The notes: a model not told the origin generated them from the letters alone. Shown: positions 8,505 to 17,550, counted from the stretch's first letter. The stretch is 64,000 nucleotides of DNA from Aeromonas encheleia (GCF_900637545.1 NZ_LR134376.1:1507001-1571000), one strand, 5' to 3'. Translations and numbers: made by a program.

Positions 8505-9556
8505 GCCTTCACCTCAAGGCCAGGCGCCGGTTTGGCGGCTTCGAGCTCGACTGCGAGCTTGCGCTGCCGCTGGGCGGCATGCTCGGCCTGTTCGGCCCCT
8601 CAGGTTGTGGCAAGAGCACCCTGCTGCGCATCATCGCCGGACTCGATCGCCAGCCCCAGGACCGCCTGCGCTGGCAGGGGCGGGAGCTAGGGAGCCTGCT
8701 GCCCGAGCGGCGCCGCATCGGCCTGGTGTTTCAGGACTCGCGGCTCTTCCCCCATATGACGGTACTGGCCAACCTGCAGCTGGCGGCCCGCAAGGGCAGG
8801 GGGCGCTGGCAACCCGAGGCGCTGGCCGAGCGGCTCGGTTTCGCCGAACTGCTGCCCCAGCCCGCCCATGGCCTCTCCGGGGGCCAACGCCAGCGGGTGG
8901 CGCTGGGGCGGGCGCTGCTGGCGGAGCCCGATCTGCTGCTGCTGGATGAGCCCTTCTCGGCGCTGGACAGGCGCAGCCGCATTCATCAGGCCCATGTGCT
9001 GAGGGGCCTGCAGCGCGAGAGCGGCCTGCCGATGATCTTCGTCAGCCACGCCATGGAAGAGGTGAGCCTGCTGTGCGATCAGCTGGTGCTGCTGGCCGAG
9101 GGGCGAGTGGAGGCGCAAGGCCGGCCCGGCGATATCTTCGCCCGCACCGACTTGTCGCTCGCCAGTCGCGATGACGCCGGCGTCATGCTGAGCGCCACCC
9201 TGGCCCACTACGACGACGCCTCGCAGATGGCGAGCCTGCGACTCGGCGAGCAGACCCTGATGGTCACCATGGATCATGCCCCCGACGAGACAGGCCCCCT
9301 GCAGATCAAGGTGGCGGGACGGGACGTGGTGATCGCCACCGCCCCCATAGCGCACTCCAGCCTCTCCAACTGCCTCGAGACCCGTCTGCTGGAGATCCGG
9401 GAAGTCAGGCCGGGCCAAACCCTGTTGCAGTTGGCTCTGGGGCAGCAGATACTGCTGGCCCGGATCACCAGTCGCTCCGCCGAGCGGCTCGCGCTGGTGC
9501 CAGGGCAGCTCCTCTATGCCTACATCAAGGCGGTGAGTCTGGTCGGCGAAGGTTGA
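8501..9556 (+). CDS. modC: Molybdate ABC transporter ATP-binding protein
   Basis: ATPase of the molybdate importer. Walker A GPSGCGKST (about residues 32-40), Q-loop VFQDSRLFPH, signature LSGGQRQRVALGRAL, Walker B LLLLDEP and the switch His in VSHAMEE are all present. Residues from about 280 form the C-terminal molybdate-binding (MOP/TOBE) domain. At 351 residues it matches the usual length. The last nine codons lie inside the first copy of a 72-bp tandem repeat that continues past the stop, so the C terminus is repeated downstream in the same frame. Confidence 0.95.
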   Translation: MSLHLKARRRFGGFELDCELALPLGGMLGLFGPSGCGKSTLLRIIAGLDRQPQDRLRWQGRELGSLLPERRRIGLVFQDSRLFPHMTVLANLQLAARKGRGRWQPEALAERLGFAELLPQPAHGLSGGQRQRVALGRALLAEPDLLLLDEPFSALDRRSRIHQAHVLRGLQRESGLPMIFVSHAMEEVSLLCDQLVLLAEGRVEAQGRPGDIFARTDLSLASRDDAGVMLSATLAHYDDASQMASLRLGEQTLMVTMDHAPDETGPLQIKVAGRDVVIATAPIAHSSLSNCLETRLLEIREVRPGQTLLQLALGQQILLARITSRSAERLALVPGQLLYAYIKAVSLVGEG

Positions 9557-9699
9557 GGTGCCTGGGACAAGATCCGCTCTTCCATGTCCCTATCCAGCAA
9601 GGCGATGAGTCTGGTCGGTGAGGGTTGAGGTGCCTGGGACAGGAGCCGCTGTTCTATGGCCCTTTCCAACAAGGCGATGAGTCTGGTCGGTGAGGGCGG
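9527..9699 (+). repeat. 72-bp tandem repeat, about 2.4 copies, across the modC 3' end
   Basis: Units start at 9527, 9599 and 9671 with AAGGCGGTGAGTCTGG or AAGGCGATGAGTCTGG. Units 1 and 2 differ at about 10 of 72 positions; unit 3 matches unit 2 for 26 bases and then diverges. The period is a multiple of three, so each unit encodes KA(V/M)SLVGEG. Units 1 and 2 carry the TGA stop; unit 3 does not, and its frame runs on to a TAA near 9783. Confidence 0.9.
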
Positions 9700-9723
9700 A
9701 CTGTCAGCGCAACAAGGGAATCT

Positions 9724-10545
9724 ATGTCATCAGGTGCCGGCATCGAGCCGAGAGGGAGAGCGCGGGTGCGTCGCAATCAGGTAATGAAATCCCATGGCTT
9801 GGCCCTGCGCAGTGCGGGGGAGGGGCCTTTGCTGTTATTGCTGCACGGGCTCGGCTCCTCCAGCCTCGACTGGCAGGCCCAGCTCGAGCACTTCTCGCAG
9901 CACTACCGGGTGGTGGCCCTCGACTTGCGTGGTCACGGCCAGAGCATGCAGGAGGGGCCCTTCGATGTGCCCACCCTGGCGGCGGACGTGGCCCGCTGGC
10001 TCGACGAGCAGCCAGAACCCGCCTGGGTGGTGGGGCTCTCCCTGGGGGCCATGGTGGCGCTGGAGCTGGCCCTGCAACTGCCGAACAAGATCCGCGGTCT
10101 GGTGCTGGTCAACGGCTTTAGCGAGTTCTTGCTGGAGAGCCCCAAGGAGCGGGAGCGCTACGCCCAGCGCCTGAAGTGGTTGCGTTGGTTCGGCCTGCGC
10201 CCGCTCGCCTGGTGGCTGGCGCGGGAACTCTTCCCCGGCCCCGAGCTTGCCCAGCTGCGCCAGACCTTCCGGCTGCGTTTCGTGCGCAGCAACAAGAAGA
10301 AGGTCTACAGGGCCCTGCTCGCTGCCTTGCCCGGCTGGTCGGCCCGCGCCCGGCTCGGCACCCTCTGGCAGCCGGTGGCCATCATCTCCACGACCCAGGA
10401 CTATCTGCCGCTGGCCAAACGGGTGGAGCAGTTCGCCTCCCTGCCCAACGCCAGCATCCACACCCCTCCCGGCCATCATGCCTGGCCGGCGGAAGATCCC
10501 GCCGGATTCAATCATTTGCTTCACCGGATTTTAGAAACTCATTAA
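9724..10545 (+). CDS. Alpha/beta-fold hydrolase
   Basis: Esterase/lipase-type hydrolase of unknown substrate. The 273-residue protein shows the oxyanion-hole motif LLLLHGLGSSS (about 37-47), DLRGHGQS, the nucleophile elbow GLSLGAM (about 104-110, Ser106) and a C-terminal GHHAWPAEDP region supplying the catalytic His. It resembles pimeloyl-ester-carboxylesterase-like and 3-oxoadipate-lactonase-like enzymes, but the substrate cannot be assigned. ATG 9724 has an AAGGGA box; ATG 9784 is an alternative that removes a basic, poorly conserved 20-residue start. No clear operon partner: modC is separated by repeats, and a long inverted repeat follows. Confidence 0.85.
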   Translation: MSSGAGIEPRGRARVRRNQVMKSHGLALRSAGEGPLLLLLHGLGSSSLDWQAQLEHFSQHYRVVALDLRGHGQSMQEGPFDVPTLAADVARWLDEQPEPAWVVGLSLGAMVALELALQLPNKIRGLVLVNGFSEFLLESPKERERYAQRLKWLRWFGLRPLAWWLARELFPGPELAQLRQTFRLRFVRSNKKKVYRALLAALPGWSARARLGTLWQPVAIISTTQDYLPLAKRVEQFASLPNASIHTPPGHHAWPAEDPAGFNHLLHRILETH

Positions 10546-10583
10546 ACTTGTCGCCCCTTACCCGTACCACCCGTGTATGTATT

Positions 10584-10627
10584 GGTCCGATCGCCTTGCC
10601 AATGGCATAAGGCAAGGCAATCGGACC
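10584..10627. repeat. Long inverted repeat upstream of the parM-like gene
   Basis: Arms 10584-10600 and 10611-10627 are complementary at 16 of 17 positions (GGTCCGAT...GCCTTGCC against GGCAAGGC...ATCGGACC) around a 10-base loop. No T-run follows, so it is not a classical terminator. It lies 28 bp before the ParM-like ATG. It could be an operator or centromere-like site for the downstream gene pair, or a 3' end for the hydrolase transcript. Two ACCCGT copies lie just before it (near 10560-10572). Confidence 0.75.
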
Positions 10628-10655
10628 CATTTGCTCCATTAACAGGTATTTCCTC

Positions 10656-11699
10656 ATGTCTGAAGTAATGAAAATGGCCATCGATGATGGTTCGACCAAC
10701 GTCAAGGTGAGCTGGATTGAGAACAAGGTGCTCAAGACCATCATCTCTCCCAACTCTTTTCGCAAGGATTGGAAGAGCGCCGCATTGCGCAAAGACAAGA
10801 AGATCTACAACTACGAGATCGGCAACACCAAGTACACCTATGACGCGACCTCCGACAAGTCGCTGGCAACCACCCATGTGGAGTACCAATACGACGACTT
10901 GAACCTGCTGTCGGTGCACCATGCCTTGCTGCAGACCGGTGTCACGCCCGGCGACGTGGCCATCACAGTGACCCTGCCCATCACCGAGTTTTATAACCCG
11001 GATGATTGCCAGCGCAACGAAGAGAAGATCGAGAAGAAGCGCCGCAACCTGATGCGGGCCATCTCCCTCAACAAGGGCGAGTTGTTCAACATCGTCAGCG
11101 TGGAAGTAATGCCGGAGAGCCTGCCTGCGGCGCTTTCTCGCCTTATCGGCTCAGGCTGCAACGAATTCACCAAGACGCTGGTGATCGACTGCGGCGGCAC
11201 CACCCTGGACATGGGGATCATCGTCGGCGAGTTTGACGATGTCTCCGACGTCTATGGCAACAACGAGATCGGCGTCTCCATGGTGACAGATGCCACGCGC
11301 AAGGCGCTGGCGGCGGCTGACAGCGACTCCAGCTATTTGGTGGCCAACGAGTTTATCAAGCGTCGCCATGACATGAGCTTCGTGCGCGACGTGGTCAACG
11401 ACGAGAGCCAGATCCCCAAGATCCTCGAGAAGATGCAGAACAAGATCGACGAACTGGGCACCCAGGTTGCGCACGAAGCCAAGAAGTTCGCCAAGAACCC
11501 GAACCGGGTCTATCTGGTCGGCGGCGGCGCCTCGCTGATCCATGAGGCGATCAAGAGTGCCTACCCGACTCTGGGGGAGAGGGTGGAGCTGCTGGATGAT
11601 GCCCAGTCCGCGCTGGCGCGGGAGATCTGCCTCTACACCACGGAAGAAGACGAAGTCTACCGGGAAGCGGCCGTGATGGCCGAGGTGGCGGATGAGTAG
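10656..11699 (+). CDS. parM: ParM/StbA-family actin-like ATPase
   Basis: Bacterial actin homologue of the plasmid R1 ParM type, which forms filaments that push DNA apart. The 347-residue protein aligns by eye with R1 ParM along most of its length: IDDGSTNVK (phosphate loop 1, residues 9-17), ISPNSFRKDW, VHHALL, VTLPITEFY, VMPESLPA (catalytic Glu position), IDCGGTTLDMG (phosphate loop 2, near 177-187), GVSMVT and VGGGAS (adenine site, 288-293). It overlaps the next gene by 8 nt, as parM does with parR in plasmids. Nothing plasmid-like is seen around it: moa/mod and moe genes flank it. The cargo is unknown. Confidence 0.88.
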   Translation: MSEVMKMAIDDGSTNVKVSWIENKVLKTIISPNSFRKDWKSAALRKDKKIYNYEIGNTKYTYDATSDKSLATTHVEYQYDDLNLLSVHHALLQTGVTPGDVAITVTLPITEFYNPDDCQRNEEKIEKKRRNLMRAISLNKGELFNIVSVEVMPESLPAALSRLIGSGCNEFTKTLVIDCGGTTLDMGIIVGEFDDVSDVYGNNEIGVSMVTDATRKALAAADSDSSYLVANEFIKRRHDMSFVRDVVNDESQIPKILEKMQNKIDELGTQVAHEAKKFAKNPNRVYLVGGGASLIHEAIKSAYPTLGERVELLDDAQSALAREICLYTTEEDEVYREAAVMAEVADE

Positions 11700-12510
11700 T
11701 CAGCTCAAGCGCATGACCTTCTCCATCTACATGGATCCGGGTGCGCTGGAGTCTGATCGCTACGCAGTCGGGGTGCTGCAGAACTGGTATCAGCGCGCCC
11801 GCAAGATCCAGGATGGGGCTGAGGAGTTCGACTTCTCCAAGAGTCGCTTCCACAAGGACATCTACCTCTCCGGCATGTTCATGTATGTGCTGGCGCCCAA
11901 TCTTTGCAAGGTTATCGCCAATGCCCTCGGGCCCGAGCAGGTGAGCCTGACCACCCTGCGTCACGCCTTCGCCAGCTGTGGTTTCAGTCTGGGAGAAGAG
12001 GCCACATCACCTGGCGCTACCGACACCATGATCGACCAGATTGTAGCCAGACTGGCTCCCCAATGGGGACAGGGAGACAACGCCGCGCTGGTGGATGAGA
12101 TAATTCATCGCCTTGGTCAGCAATCCCCCACATCGACTCAAGACAATCTGGTGGATGAAATCGTGAGTCGGCTCGGCGAGCAGCAGCCCACCGAATTGTG
12201 GGATGAGCTCAGGCAGGGATTGCCCGGTGTGCTGGACCATGACCAGCTGGCCGAGGCCATCGCGGGCAAGCTGCCGACGGCGGCTGCCGAGCAGGATCTG
12301 GCGCCGCTGCAGAGCAGCATTCAGTTGCTCTCTCGCCAGTTGGAAGAACAGTCCCGGCTTATTCGCGAACAGCACCGGCTGATCCAGCGACTGGCCAGCC
12401 AGCCGGGGCGGTCCGTCGGGCCGGACGAGTCGACGAGTGAGCCTCTGGTCGAGGATCTCTCGCGCCAGGTCGCGAACATGAAGAAGGTCAAGGCGAAGGG
12501 GATCTTCTAA
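11692..12510 (+). CDS. ParR-position partner protein with 20-residue repeats
   Basis: 272-residue protein encoded in the place of parR. Residues 7-70 (KRMTFSIYMDP, then two predicted helices) could form a ribbon-helix-helix DNA-binding unit like ParR; this is inference from pattern, not a recognised match. Residues 111-170 hold three 20-residue repeats starting at 111, 131 and 151 (DTMIDQIVARL, AALVDEIIHRL, DNLVDEIVSRL), with weaker related sequence near 184-194. Residues about 203-235 look coiled-coil (Gln/Glu/Leu/Arg rich) and the tail is basic (KKVKAKGIF). Far longer than R1 ParR (about 117 residues). A terminator follows. Confidence 0.75.
   Translation: MSSQLKRMTFSIYMDPGALESDRYAVGVLQNWYQRARKIQDGAEEFDFSKSRFHKDIYLSGMFMYVLAPNLCKVIANALGPEQVSLTTLRHAFASCGFSLGEEATSPGATDTMIDQIVARLAPQWGQGDNAALVDEIIHRLGQQSPTSTQDNLVDEIVSRLGEQQPTELWDELRQGLPGVLDHDQLAEAIAGKLPTAAAEQDLAPLQSSIQLLSRQLEEQSRLIREQHRLIQRLASQPGRSVGPDESTSEPLVEDLSRQVANMKKVKAKGIF
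12022..12201 (+). repeat. Three 60-bp in-frame coding repeats in the ParR-like gene
   Basis: The three 20-residue repeats each have the core (M/L)(I/V)D(Q/E)I(V/I)xRL, begin at residues 111, 131 and 151, and keep exactly the same spacing. Nucleotide identity is partial, so this is an established protein repeat rather than a recent slippage product. Confidence 0.75.
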
Positions 12511-12540
12511 GCGCTGACCCATGTCACCATGTGCTCATGC

Positions 12541-12571
12541 AAAAAAGCCGACCTCGGGGTCGGCTTTTTGA
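12541..12571. terminator. Bidirectional terminator between parM/parR-like genes and moeB
   Basis: AAAAGCCGACC (12543-12553) pairs with GGTCGGCTTTT (12558-12568). The A-run on the left and T-run on the right allow termination from both convergent units. Confidence 0.9.
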
Positions 12572-12594
12572 TTGGTGCAAGCGGCTTGCTCTGA

Positions 12595-12627
12595 CCGGGC
12601 TAATACCCTGGCCGGGCTAATGCCCTG
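12595..12627. repeat. 17-bp tandem duplication at the moeB 3' end
   Basis: CCGGGCTAATACCCTGG and CCGGGCTAATGCCCTGA stand in tandem from 12595 and 12612. The second holds the moeB stop codon (minus strand, 12617-12619); the first repeats it just beyond the gene. A small-scale version of the gene-end duplications seen at modC and fhs. Confidence 0.65.
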
Positions 12628-13372
12628 AACAGACCGGGCAGTCGGGGCGCTTGGGCAGCTTCATCTCGCGGAAGGTGCCGCTGAGGCCATCGATCATCAA
12701 GAGGCGGCCGCTGTAGCTGCGCCCCGTGCCCGCCAGCAATTTTATCGTCTCCAGCGCCTGCAGGCTGCCCACCAGGCCGACCATGGGCGCCAGCACCCCC
12801 GCCTCGACACAAGTCAGCGACTGCTCGCCAAACAGCGAGCTGAGGCAGGCGTAGCAGGGCTCGCCCGCCTGCCAGCTGAAGCTGACAATCTGCCCCTCCA
12901 GCCGGATGGCGGCGCCGGACACCAGCGGCACGCCGTGTTGGCGGGCGCGCTGATTGAGCAGGTTGCGGATGGCGACGTTGTCGGTGCAGTCGAGCACCAG
13001 CTGGTGGCTCGGCAGCAGGGCATCGAGCAGCGCCTCGTCGGCCAGGACGGCGTGGGTCTCGACCCTGAGCCAGGGGTTGAGGGTGCGCAGCGTCTCGGCC
13101 GCCGAGTCCACCTTGTACTGGCCGATGCGGCCATCATGGTGCAGCACCTGGCGCTGCAGGTTGGAGAGCTCCACCCTGTCGAAATCCACCAGGGTCAGCT
13201 GGCCGACCCCGGCCACTCCCAGATATTGGGCGGCGGCGCAGCCCAGGCCACCGGCGCCGATCACCAGCACCTTGGCCTGCTTGAGCGCCTCCTGCCCCTC
13301 GAAGTCGAAGGCCTTGAGGACTATCTGGCGGTTGTAGCGCAGCAGCTCGGCATCGCTGAGGATCTCGCTCAC
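12617..13372 (-). CDS. moeB: Molybdopterin-synthase adenylyltransferase
   Basis: E1-like enzyme that adenylates the C-terminal glycine of MoaD. The 251-residue protein has RYNRQIVL near the N terminus, the ATP-binding [13 protein letters not shown] motif (about 39-51), the [13 protein letters not shown] segment, [12 protein letters not shown], and two zinc CxxC pairs (CYAC and CPVC near the C terminus). No rhodanese extension, so it is the short MoeB form. It overlaps moeA by 4 nt (ATGA). Confidence 0.96.
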   Translation of the reverse strand: MSEILSDAELLRYNRQIVLKAFDFEGQEALKQAKVLVIGAGGLGCAAAQYLGVAGVGQLTLVDFDRVELSNLQRQVLHHDGRIGQYKVDSAAETLRTLNPWLRVETHAVLADEALLDALLPSHQLVLDCTDNVAIRNLLNQRARQHGVPLVSGAAIRLEGQIVSFSWQAGEPCYACLSSLFGEQSLTCVEAGVLAPMVGLVGSLQALETIKLLAGTGRSYSGRLLMIDGLSGTFREMKLPKRPDCPVCSGH

Positions 13373-14601
13373 AGCAGCAATCCCGAGAAGGACTCGACGG
13401 TGACGGTTTCGCCCGCCGCCACCTTGCCGCGCGCCTGCTCCAGCACTATGTAGCAGTTGGCTCGGGACAGGGAGCTGAACACGCCGGAGTCCTGGGAGCC
13501 GGTGCTGCGCACCTCCAGGCCGTTTGGCCCCTGGGTCAATATGCCGCGCTGGAAATCCAGGCGCCCCGGGGACTTCTTCAGGGGTTCGGTGACGGTGGCG
13601 GCGAGGCGCAGCGGCGCGGCCAGGGTTTGGCCGGCCAGCCTGGCCAGCGCCGGCTTGACCAGCTGATCGAAGGTGACCATGGCGGAGACAGGGTTGCCCG
13701 GCAGGCCGAAGAACCAGGCGTTCGGCAGGCGACCGAAGGCGAAGGGCTTGCCCGGCTTGATGGCGAGCTTCCAGAAGCCGATCTCGCCGAGCTCCTCCAG
13801 CAGTTGCTTGGTGAAGTCCGCCTCGCCGACCGAGACGCCGCCGGTGGTGATGAGGGCATCGGCCTCACGGTCTGCCTGGAGGAAGGCGGCGCGTAGCTGG
13901 GCCGGGTCGTCCGGAATGATGCCAAGGTCCAGGCACTCGCAGCCCAGGCGTGCCAGCATGGCCTTGACGCCGTAGCGGTTGGAGTCGTAGATGTCGCCGT
14001 GGGCGAGCGGGGTGCCCACCGGTTTGAGCTCATCACCGGTGCTGAAGATGGCGACCTTGAGCGGGCGACGGACCCTGACGCTGGCGATGCCGAGCGACGC
14101 CAGCAGCGGCAGCTCGCGCGGGCTGAGGCGAAGGCCCACCGCCAGCACCCGGGCGCCTTCGGCAAGGTCTTCGCCGCGGCGACGGATGTTCTGGCCGGGC
14201 CTCGGCTGAGTGAGGAAGCGCACCAGTTCGCCTTCGACTTGCGCCTCCTCCTGCATGACGACCGCCTCGGTGCCCTCGGGGACCGGTGCCCCCGTCATGA
14301 TGCGGATGCAGTGGCCGGCGGGCCAGTCTCCCTGATAGGGCTGGCCGGCGAAGGCCTTGCCCGCCACGGCCAGCGGCGCGCCGGCGGCGAGATCGGCCAG
14401 CCGCACGGCGTAACCGTCCATGGCGGAGTTATCGAACGGCGGCACCGACAGGGGGGAGACGATCTCCTCGGCCAGTATCCGATCCAGCGCCTCTGGCAAC
14501 GGCAGTTGCTCGCTGTCGCAGCAGCAGGCGAGTTGGTCCAGCATCCCTTGCAGGGCATCGCTCAAGGGGAGGAGTGCGCCGGTATCGAATCCCATCATCA
14601 T
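13369..14601 (-). CDS. moeA: Molybdopterin molybdotransferase
   Basis: MoeA inserts molybdate into adenylated molybdopterin. The 410-residue product matches the usual length. Seen: [18 protein letters not shown] near the N terminus, [48 protein letters not shown] and [14 protein letters not shown] near the C terminus, all characteristic. Three ATGs stand in a row at the start behind AGAGG; the second or third gives the better spacing, so the exact start is open by up to two codons. Transcribed moeA-moeB, with moaBCDE and modABC nearby on the other strand. Confidence 0.96.
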   Translation of the reverse strand: MMMGFDTGALLPLSDALQGMLDQLACCCDSEQLPLPEALDRILAEEIVSPLSVPPFDNSAMDGYAVRLADLAAGAPLAVAGKAFAGQPYQGDWPAGHCIRIMTGAPVPEGTEAVVMQEEAQVEGELVRFLTQPRPGQNIRRRGEDLAEGARVLAVGLRLSPRELPLLASLGIASVRVRRPLKVAIFSTGDELKPVGTPLAHGDIYDSNRYGVKAMLARLGCECLDLGIIPDDPAQLRAAFLQADREADALITTGGVSVGEADFTKQLLEELGEIGFWKLAIKPGKPFAFGRLPNAWFFGLPGNPVSAMVTFDQLVKPALARLAGQTLAAPLRLAATVTEPLKKSPGRLDFQRGILTQGPNGLEVRSTGSQDSGVFSSLSRANCYIVLEQARGKVAAGETVTVESFSGLLL

Positions 14602-14708
14602 TACCTCTTTGGTGTGGTAGAGGGCGGATTATCCCAAAAAAAGCCCCTCATGGGCAGGCTGTCGCGGGGGTAAAACCGGGCGGATTGGCATAAAGTCAGG
14701 TGTCGGGC

Positions 14709-14736
14709 TTGAGTTAGTCCGAATTATGACAATAAT
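14709..14736 (+). promoter_or_regulatory. Candidate sigma-70 promoter for folE
   Basis: TTGAGT (14709-14714), 16-bp spacer, AATAAT (14731-14736), about 70 bp before the folE start in the 204-bp gap shared with divergent moeA. Confidence 0.45.
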
Positions 14737-14805
14737 CGCCCAGTACGATTGCGCCACCGCAGCATTGCTGGCGGCCATCACAGTCCCTGAGCACGGGAGA
14801 GGAAG

Positions 14806-15465
14806 ATGATGACGAACTTAAGTCAGGAAGCCCTGTTGGTCAGGGCAGCCCTCGAGGCCCAGGGCCTGGAGACACCGCTGGTAGCCAATGAATTGAACGG
14901 CCAGCAGAAGAAGGAAAAAATCGAAGGCCACATGCGCGCCATCATGGAGACGCTGGGGCTGGATCTGCGCGACGACAGTCTGGCCGAGACGCCGCACCGC
15001 ATCGCCAAGATGTACGTGAACGAGATCTTCTCCGGCCTCGACTACACCACCTTCCCCAAGGTGACGGTGATCGAGAACAAGATGAAGGTGGACGAGATGA
15101 TCATGGTGCGGGACATCAGCCTCACCAGCACCTGCGAGCACCACTTCGTTACCATCGACGGGCTGGCCCACGTGGCCTACATCCCCCGTGGCAAGGTGAT
15201 CGGGCTCTCCAAGATCAACCGCATCGTCCAGTTCTTCGCGCGCCGTCCCCAGGTGCAGGAGCGGCTCACCCAGCAGATCCTGCTGGCGCTGCAGACCCTG
15301 CTCGGCACCAGGGATGTGGCCATCAGCATCAAGGCGACCCACTTCTGCGTGAAGGCGCGCGGGGTGATGGATTCCACCTCCCATACCACCACCACCTCCC
15401 TCGGTGGCGTCTTCAAGACCCAGCCGGACACCCGCGCCGAGTTTCTGGGCGGCCTGAAAGGCTGA
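14806..15465 (+). CDS. folE: GTP cyclohydrolase I
   Basis: Converts GTP to 7,8-dihydroneopterin triphosphate, the first step of folate synthesis. The 219-residue protein has the zinc ligands in [13 protein letters not shown] and [10 protein letters not shown], plus [23 protein letters not shown] (key part [10 protein letters not shown]). Two ATGs stand in tandem at the start; an AGGAAG box precedes them. A stand-alone gene with a hairpin terminator after it. Confidence 0.97.
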   Translation: MMTNLSQEALLVRAALEAQGLETPLVANELNGQQKKEKIEGHMRAIMETLGLDLRDDSLAETPHRIAKMYVNEIFSGLDYTTFPKVTVIENKMKVDEMIMVRDISLTSTCEHHFVTIDGLAHVAYIPRGKVIGLSKINRIVQFFARRPQVQERLTQQILLALQTLLGTRDVAISIKATHFCVKARGVMDSTSHTTTTSLGGVFKTQPDTRAEFLGGLKG

Positions 15466-15470
15466 TCACA

Positions 15471-15518
15471 GGGGGCGGGTCGACGCGACCTGCCCCCGCC
15501 GTTTGCTCCCCCTTTTTG
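15471..15518 (+). terminator. Terminator of folE
   Basis: GGGGGCGGGTCG (15471-15482) pairs with CGACCTGCCCCC (15486-15497, one G-U pair), followed by a C/T-rich stretch ending in CTTTTT. Confidence 0.7.
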
Positions 15519-15550
15519 CCTCTTCCCTTCGTCCTTCCGAACTTTCGTCA

Positions 15551-15577
15551 TAAAAGTGCTAAAGGCATGCCCGATCA
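15551..15577 (+). promoter_or_regulatory. Candidate FliA (sigma-28) promoter for the chemoreceptor gene
   Basis: TAAAAGTG (15551-15558), 11-bp spacer, CCCGATCA (15570-15577) compared with the consensus TAAAGTTT-N11-GCCGATAA. It is about 230 bp before the start codon, leaving a long leader without other recognised content. Flagellar sigma control is usual for chemoreceptor genes. Confidence 0.45.
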
Positions 15578-15804
15578 GGCCGATACAGCTCACCATGCCG
15601 ATTGACGGCCTGTTTGACACCCGACCCCGTCAGGCCGGCCAGGCTTGGCGACCAGAGTCGACAAGCGCGGCTCACCGGTAAGCTCGCCCCGTTCGTGCCG
15701 GCACGGAGGGGCCTGATCTACTGCTATGGATGGCAGGTATCGTGATTTGTGCCACAGGCACAGCGCAGAGGATGCCACTCGTTCACCCATATGCAGGACA
15801 CGCC

Positions 15805-17454
15805 ATGAACACCATGACGATAGGTAAGAAACTCACCGCCGGCTTCGCCGTGCTCGGCCTGATGATGGCCTTCATCGGCGGCTTCTCGCTGCTGGAGTTC
15901 AGCAAGATGAACCGGGCCGCCATCGGCTTCACCGACAGCATACTGCCCGCCGTGGTGCGCACTAGTGCTCTGGGTGAGACCATCAACGCCCTGCGCCGCT
16001 ACGAGCTGGATGTGTTCCTGGTGGCGGACGATCCCCAGCAGAAGGCCCATTACCGCGATGCCAGCGAGCAGAGCCTGAGAGAGGTCGGACAGCAGATAGC
16101 GGTGCACGATGCCAGCATCTGGGCGACAGATGTGGAGGAGCGTCGTAGCTTCGACATCGTCAAGGCGGGTTGGGACAAGTACGTCGCCCTGCATCAGCGT
16201 ATCCGGCAGATGCAGGACAGCGGCCAGATGGCCGAGGCCCAGCGCCTCTTCATGTCCGAGGGGATCAACCTCTACACCACCCTGTCCAAGTCGGTGGCGG
16301 ATCTCATTCGCATCAACCATGGCTACTCCGTCAACTCCCGCGCCGAGGTGGTGGAGGCCTATGACGATGCCAAGCTGAGCGTCGTCATCACGCTGCTGCT
16401 GGGGCTGGGGCTGGTGGCGGTGCTCTCCACCGTGCTGACCCGCCAGATCCGGGATCCCCTGGTGATGCTGGCCCGTCAGGCCCAGCGCATCGCCGGCGGC
16501 GAGCTCGGCAGGGGTGAGCTGCAGGAGTGGATCCGCAACGACCGCTTCAAGCGGGATGAACTGGGCCAGCTCGGCTCGGCCATCGATCGCATGCAGGGGT
16601 CGCTGGCCGAGCTGGTGAGCGAGATCTCGGGCTCGGTGAGCCAGCTCAGCAGCGCGGTGGAGGAGGTGAGTGCCATCTCCGAGCAGTCCGCCAAGGGCAT
16701 GGCCAGCCAGCAGGGGGAGGTGTCCCAGGTCGCCACCGCCATGAACGAGATGCAGTCCACCGTCCTCGAGGTTGCCCGCAACACCACGGACGCCATGAGC
16801 GCCGCCAAGGCTGCCTCCCACACCTCGGGCGAAGGCCATAGGGTGGTGGGGCGTGCCATCGGCAGCATCGAGCTGGTGTCGCAGCAGATCGAGCAGGCGG
16901 GCGGGGTGGTGCAGCAGCTGGAGCAAGACAGCGCCAACATCAGCATGGTGCTGGATGTGATCCGCGGCATCGCCGAGCAGACCAACCTGCTGGCGCTCAA
17001 CGCGGCCATCGAGGCGGCCCGGGCGGGCGAGCAGGGTCGCGGCTTTGCCGTGGTGGCCGACGAGGTCCGCTCCCTGGCCCAGCGGACCCAGAACTCCACC
17101 GCCGAGATCAGCAAGATGATCGAGGTGTTGCAGGGCCGCACCGCCGAGGCGGGCAGTGCCATGCAGCTGAGCCGTCAGCAGATGCAGAGCAGCGTCGATC
17201 TGGCGCGGGAGGCGGGCAACAGCATCGACAGCATCAACGGCGCCGTCACCCAGATCTCGGACATGAACACCCTGATCGCCACCGCGACCGAGGAGCAGAA
17301 CGCGGTGACCGAGGAGCTCAACCGCAGCATAGTCAACATCCACAATGCCGCCGACGAGAACGCGCTGGGGGCCCAGCAGACCGCCCAGGCCTGCGTCGAG
17401 CTGAGCAAGCTGGCCACCTCCCTGCACCACATGACCCAACGCTTCACGCTCTGA
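15805..17454 (+). CDS. Methyl-accepting chemotaxis protein
   Basis: Transmembrane chemoreceptor controlling CheA through CheW. Start ATG 15805 has an AGGA box; the frame is open to 15730, but those residues precede the membrane anchor without support. In 549 residues: membrane segment 1 at about 11-31; a helical periplasmic domain of the four-helix-bundle type (about 32-188); membrane segment 2 at about 190-212; HAMP to about 265; then the coiled signalling domain with the hairpin tip [20 protein letters not shown] (about 388-407) and FAVVADEVR. Ligand unknown. A strong terminator follows. Confidence 0.95.
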   Translation: MNTMTIGKKLTAGFAVLGLMMAFIGGFSLLEFSKMNRAAIGFTDSILPAVVRTSALGETINALRRYELDVFLVADDPQQKAHYRDASEQSLREVGQQIAVHDASIWATDVEERRSFDIVKAGWDKYVALHQRIRQMQDSGQMAEAQRLFMSEGINLYTTLSKSVADLIRINHGYSVNSRAEVVEAYDDAKLSVVITLLLGLGLVAVLSTVLTRQIRDPLVMLARQAQRIAGGELGRGELQEWIRNDRFKRDELGQLGSAIDRMQGSLAELVSEISGSVSQLSSAVEEVSAISEQSAKGMASQQGEVSQVATAMNEMQSTVLEVARNTTDAMSAAKAASHTSGEGHRVVGRAIGSIELVSQQIEQAGGVVQQLEQDSANISMVLDVIRGIAEQTNLLALNAAIEAARAGEQGRGFAVVADEVRSLAQRTQNSTAEISKMIEVLQGRTAEAGSAMQLSRQQMQSSVDLAREAGNSIDSINGAVTQISDMNTLIATATEEQNAVTEELNRSIVNIHNAADENALGAQQTAQACVELSKLATSLHHMTQRFTL

Positions 17455-17472
17455 GTCTGTTCAGGTGCCGAT

Positions 17473-17512
17473 AAAAACAAGGCCCCGCCAATTGGCGGGG
17501 CCTTGTTTTTTG
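17473..17512. terminator. Bidirectional terminator after the chemoreceptor gene
   Basis: AAAACAAGGCCCCGCCA pairs with the GGCGGGGCCTTGTTTT arm across ATT, with A and T runs on the outside. Confidence 0.92.
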
Positions 17513-17550
17513 GGGCAGGCGGCCTAAGCCCCCGCCTGTTTCGTGCTAGC

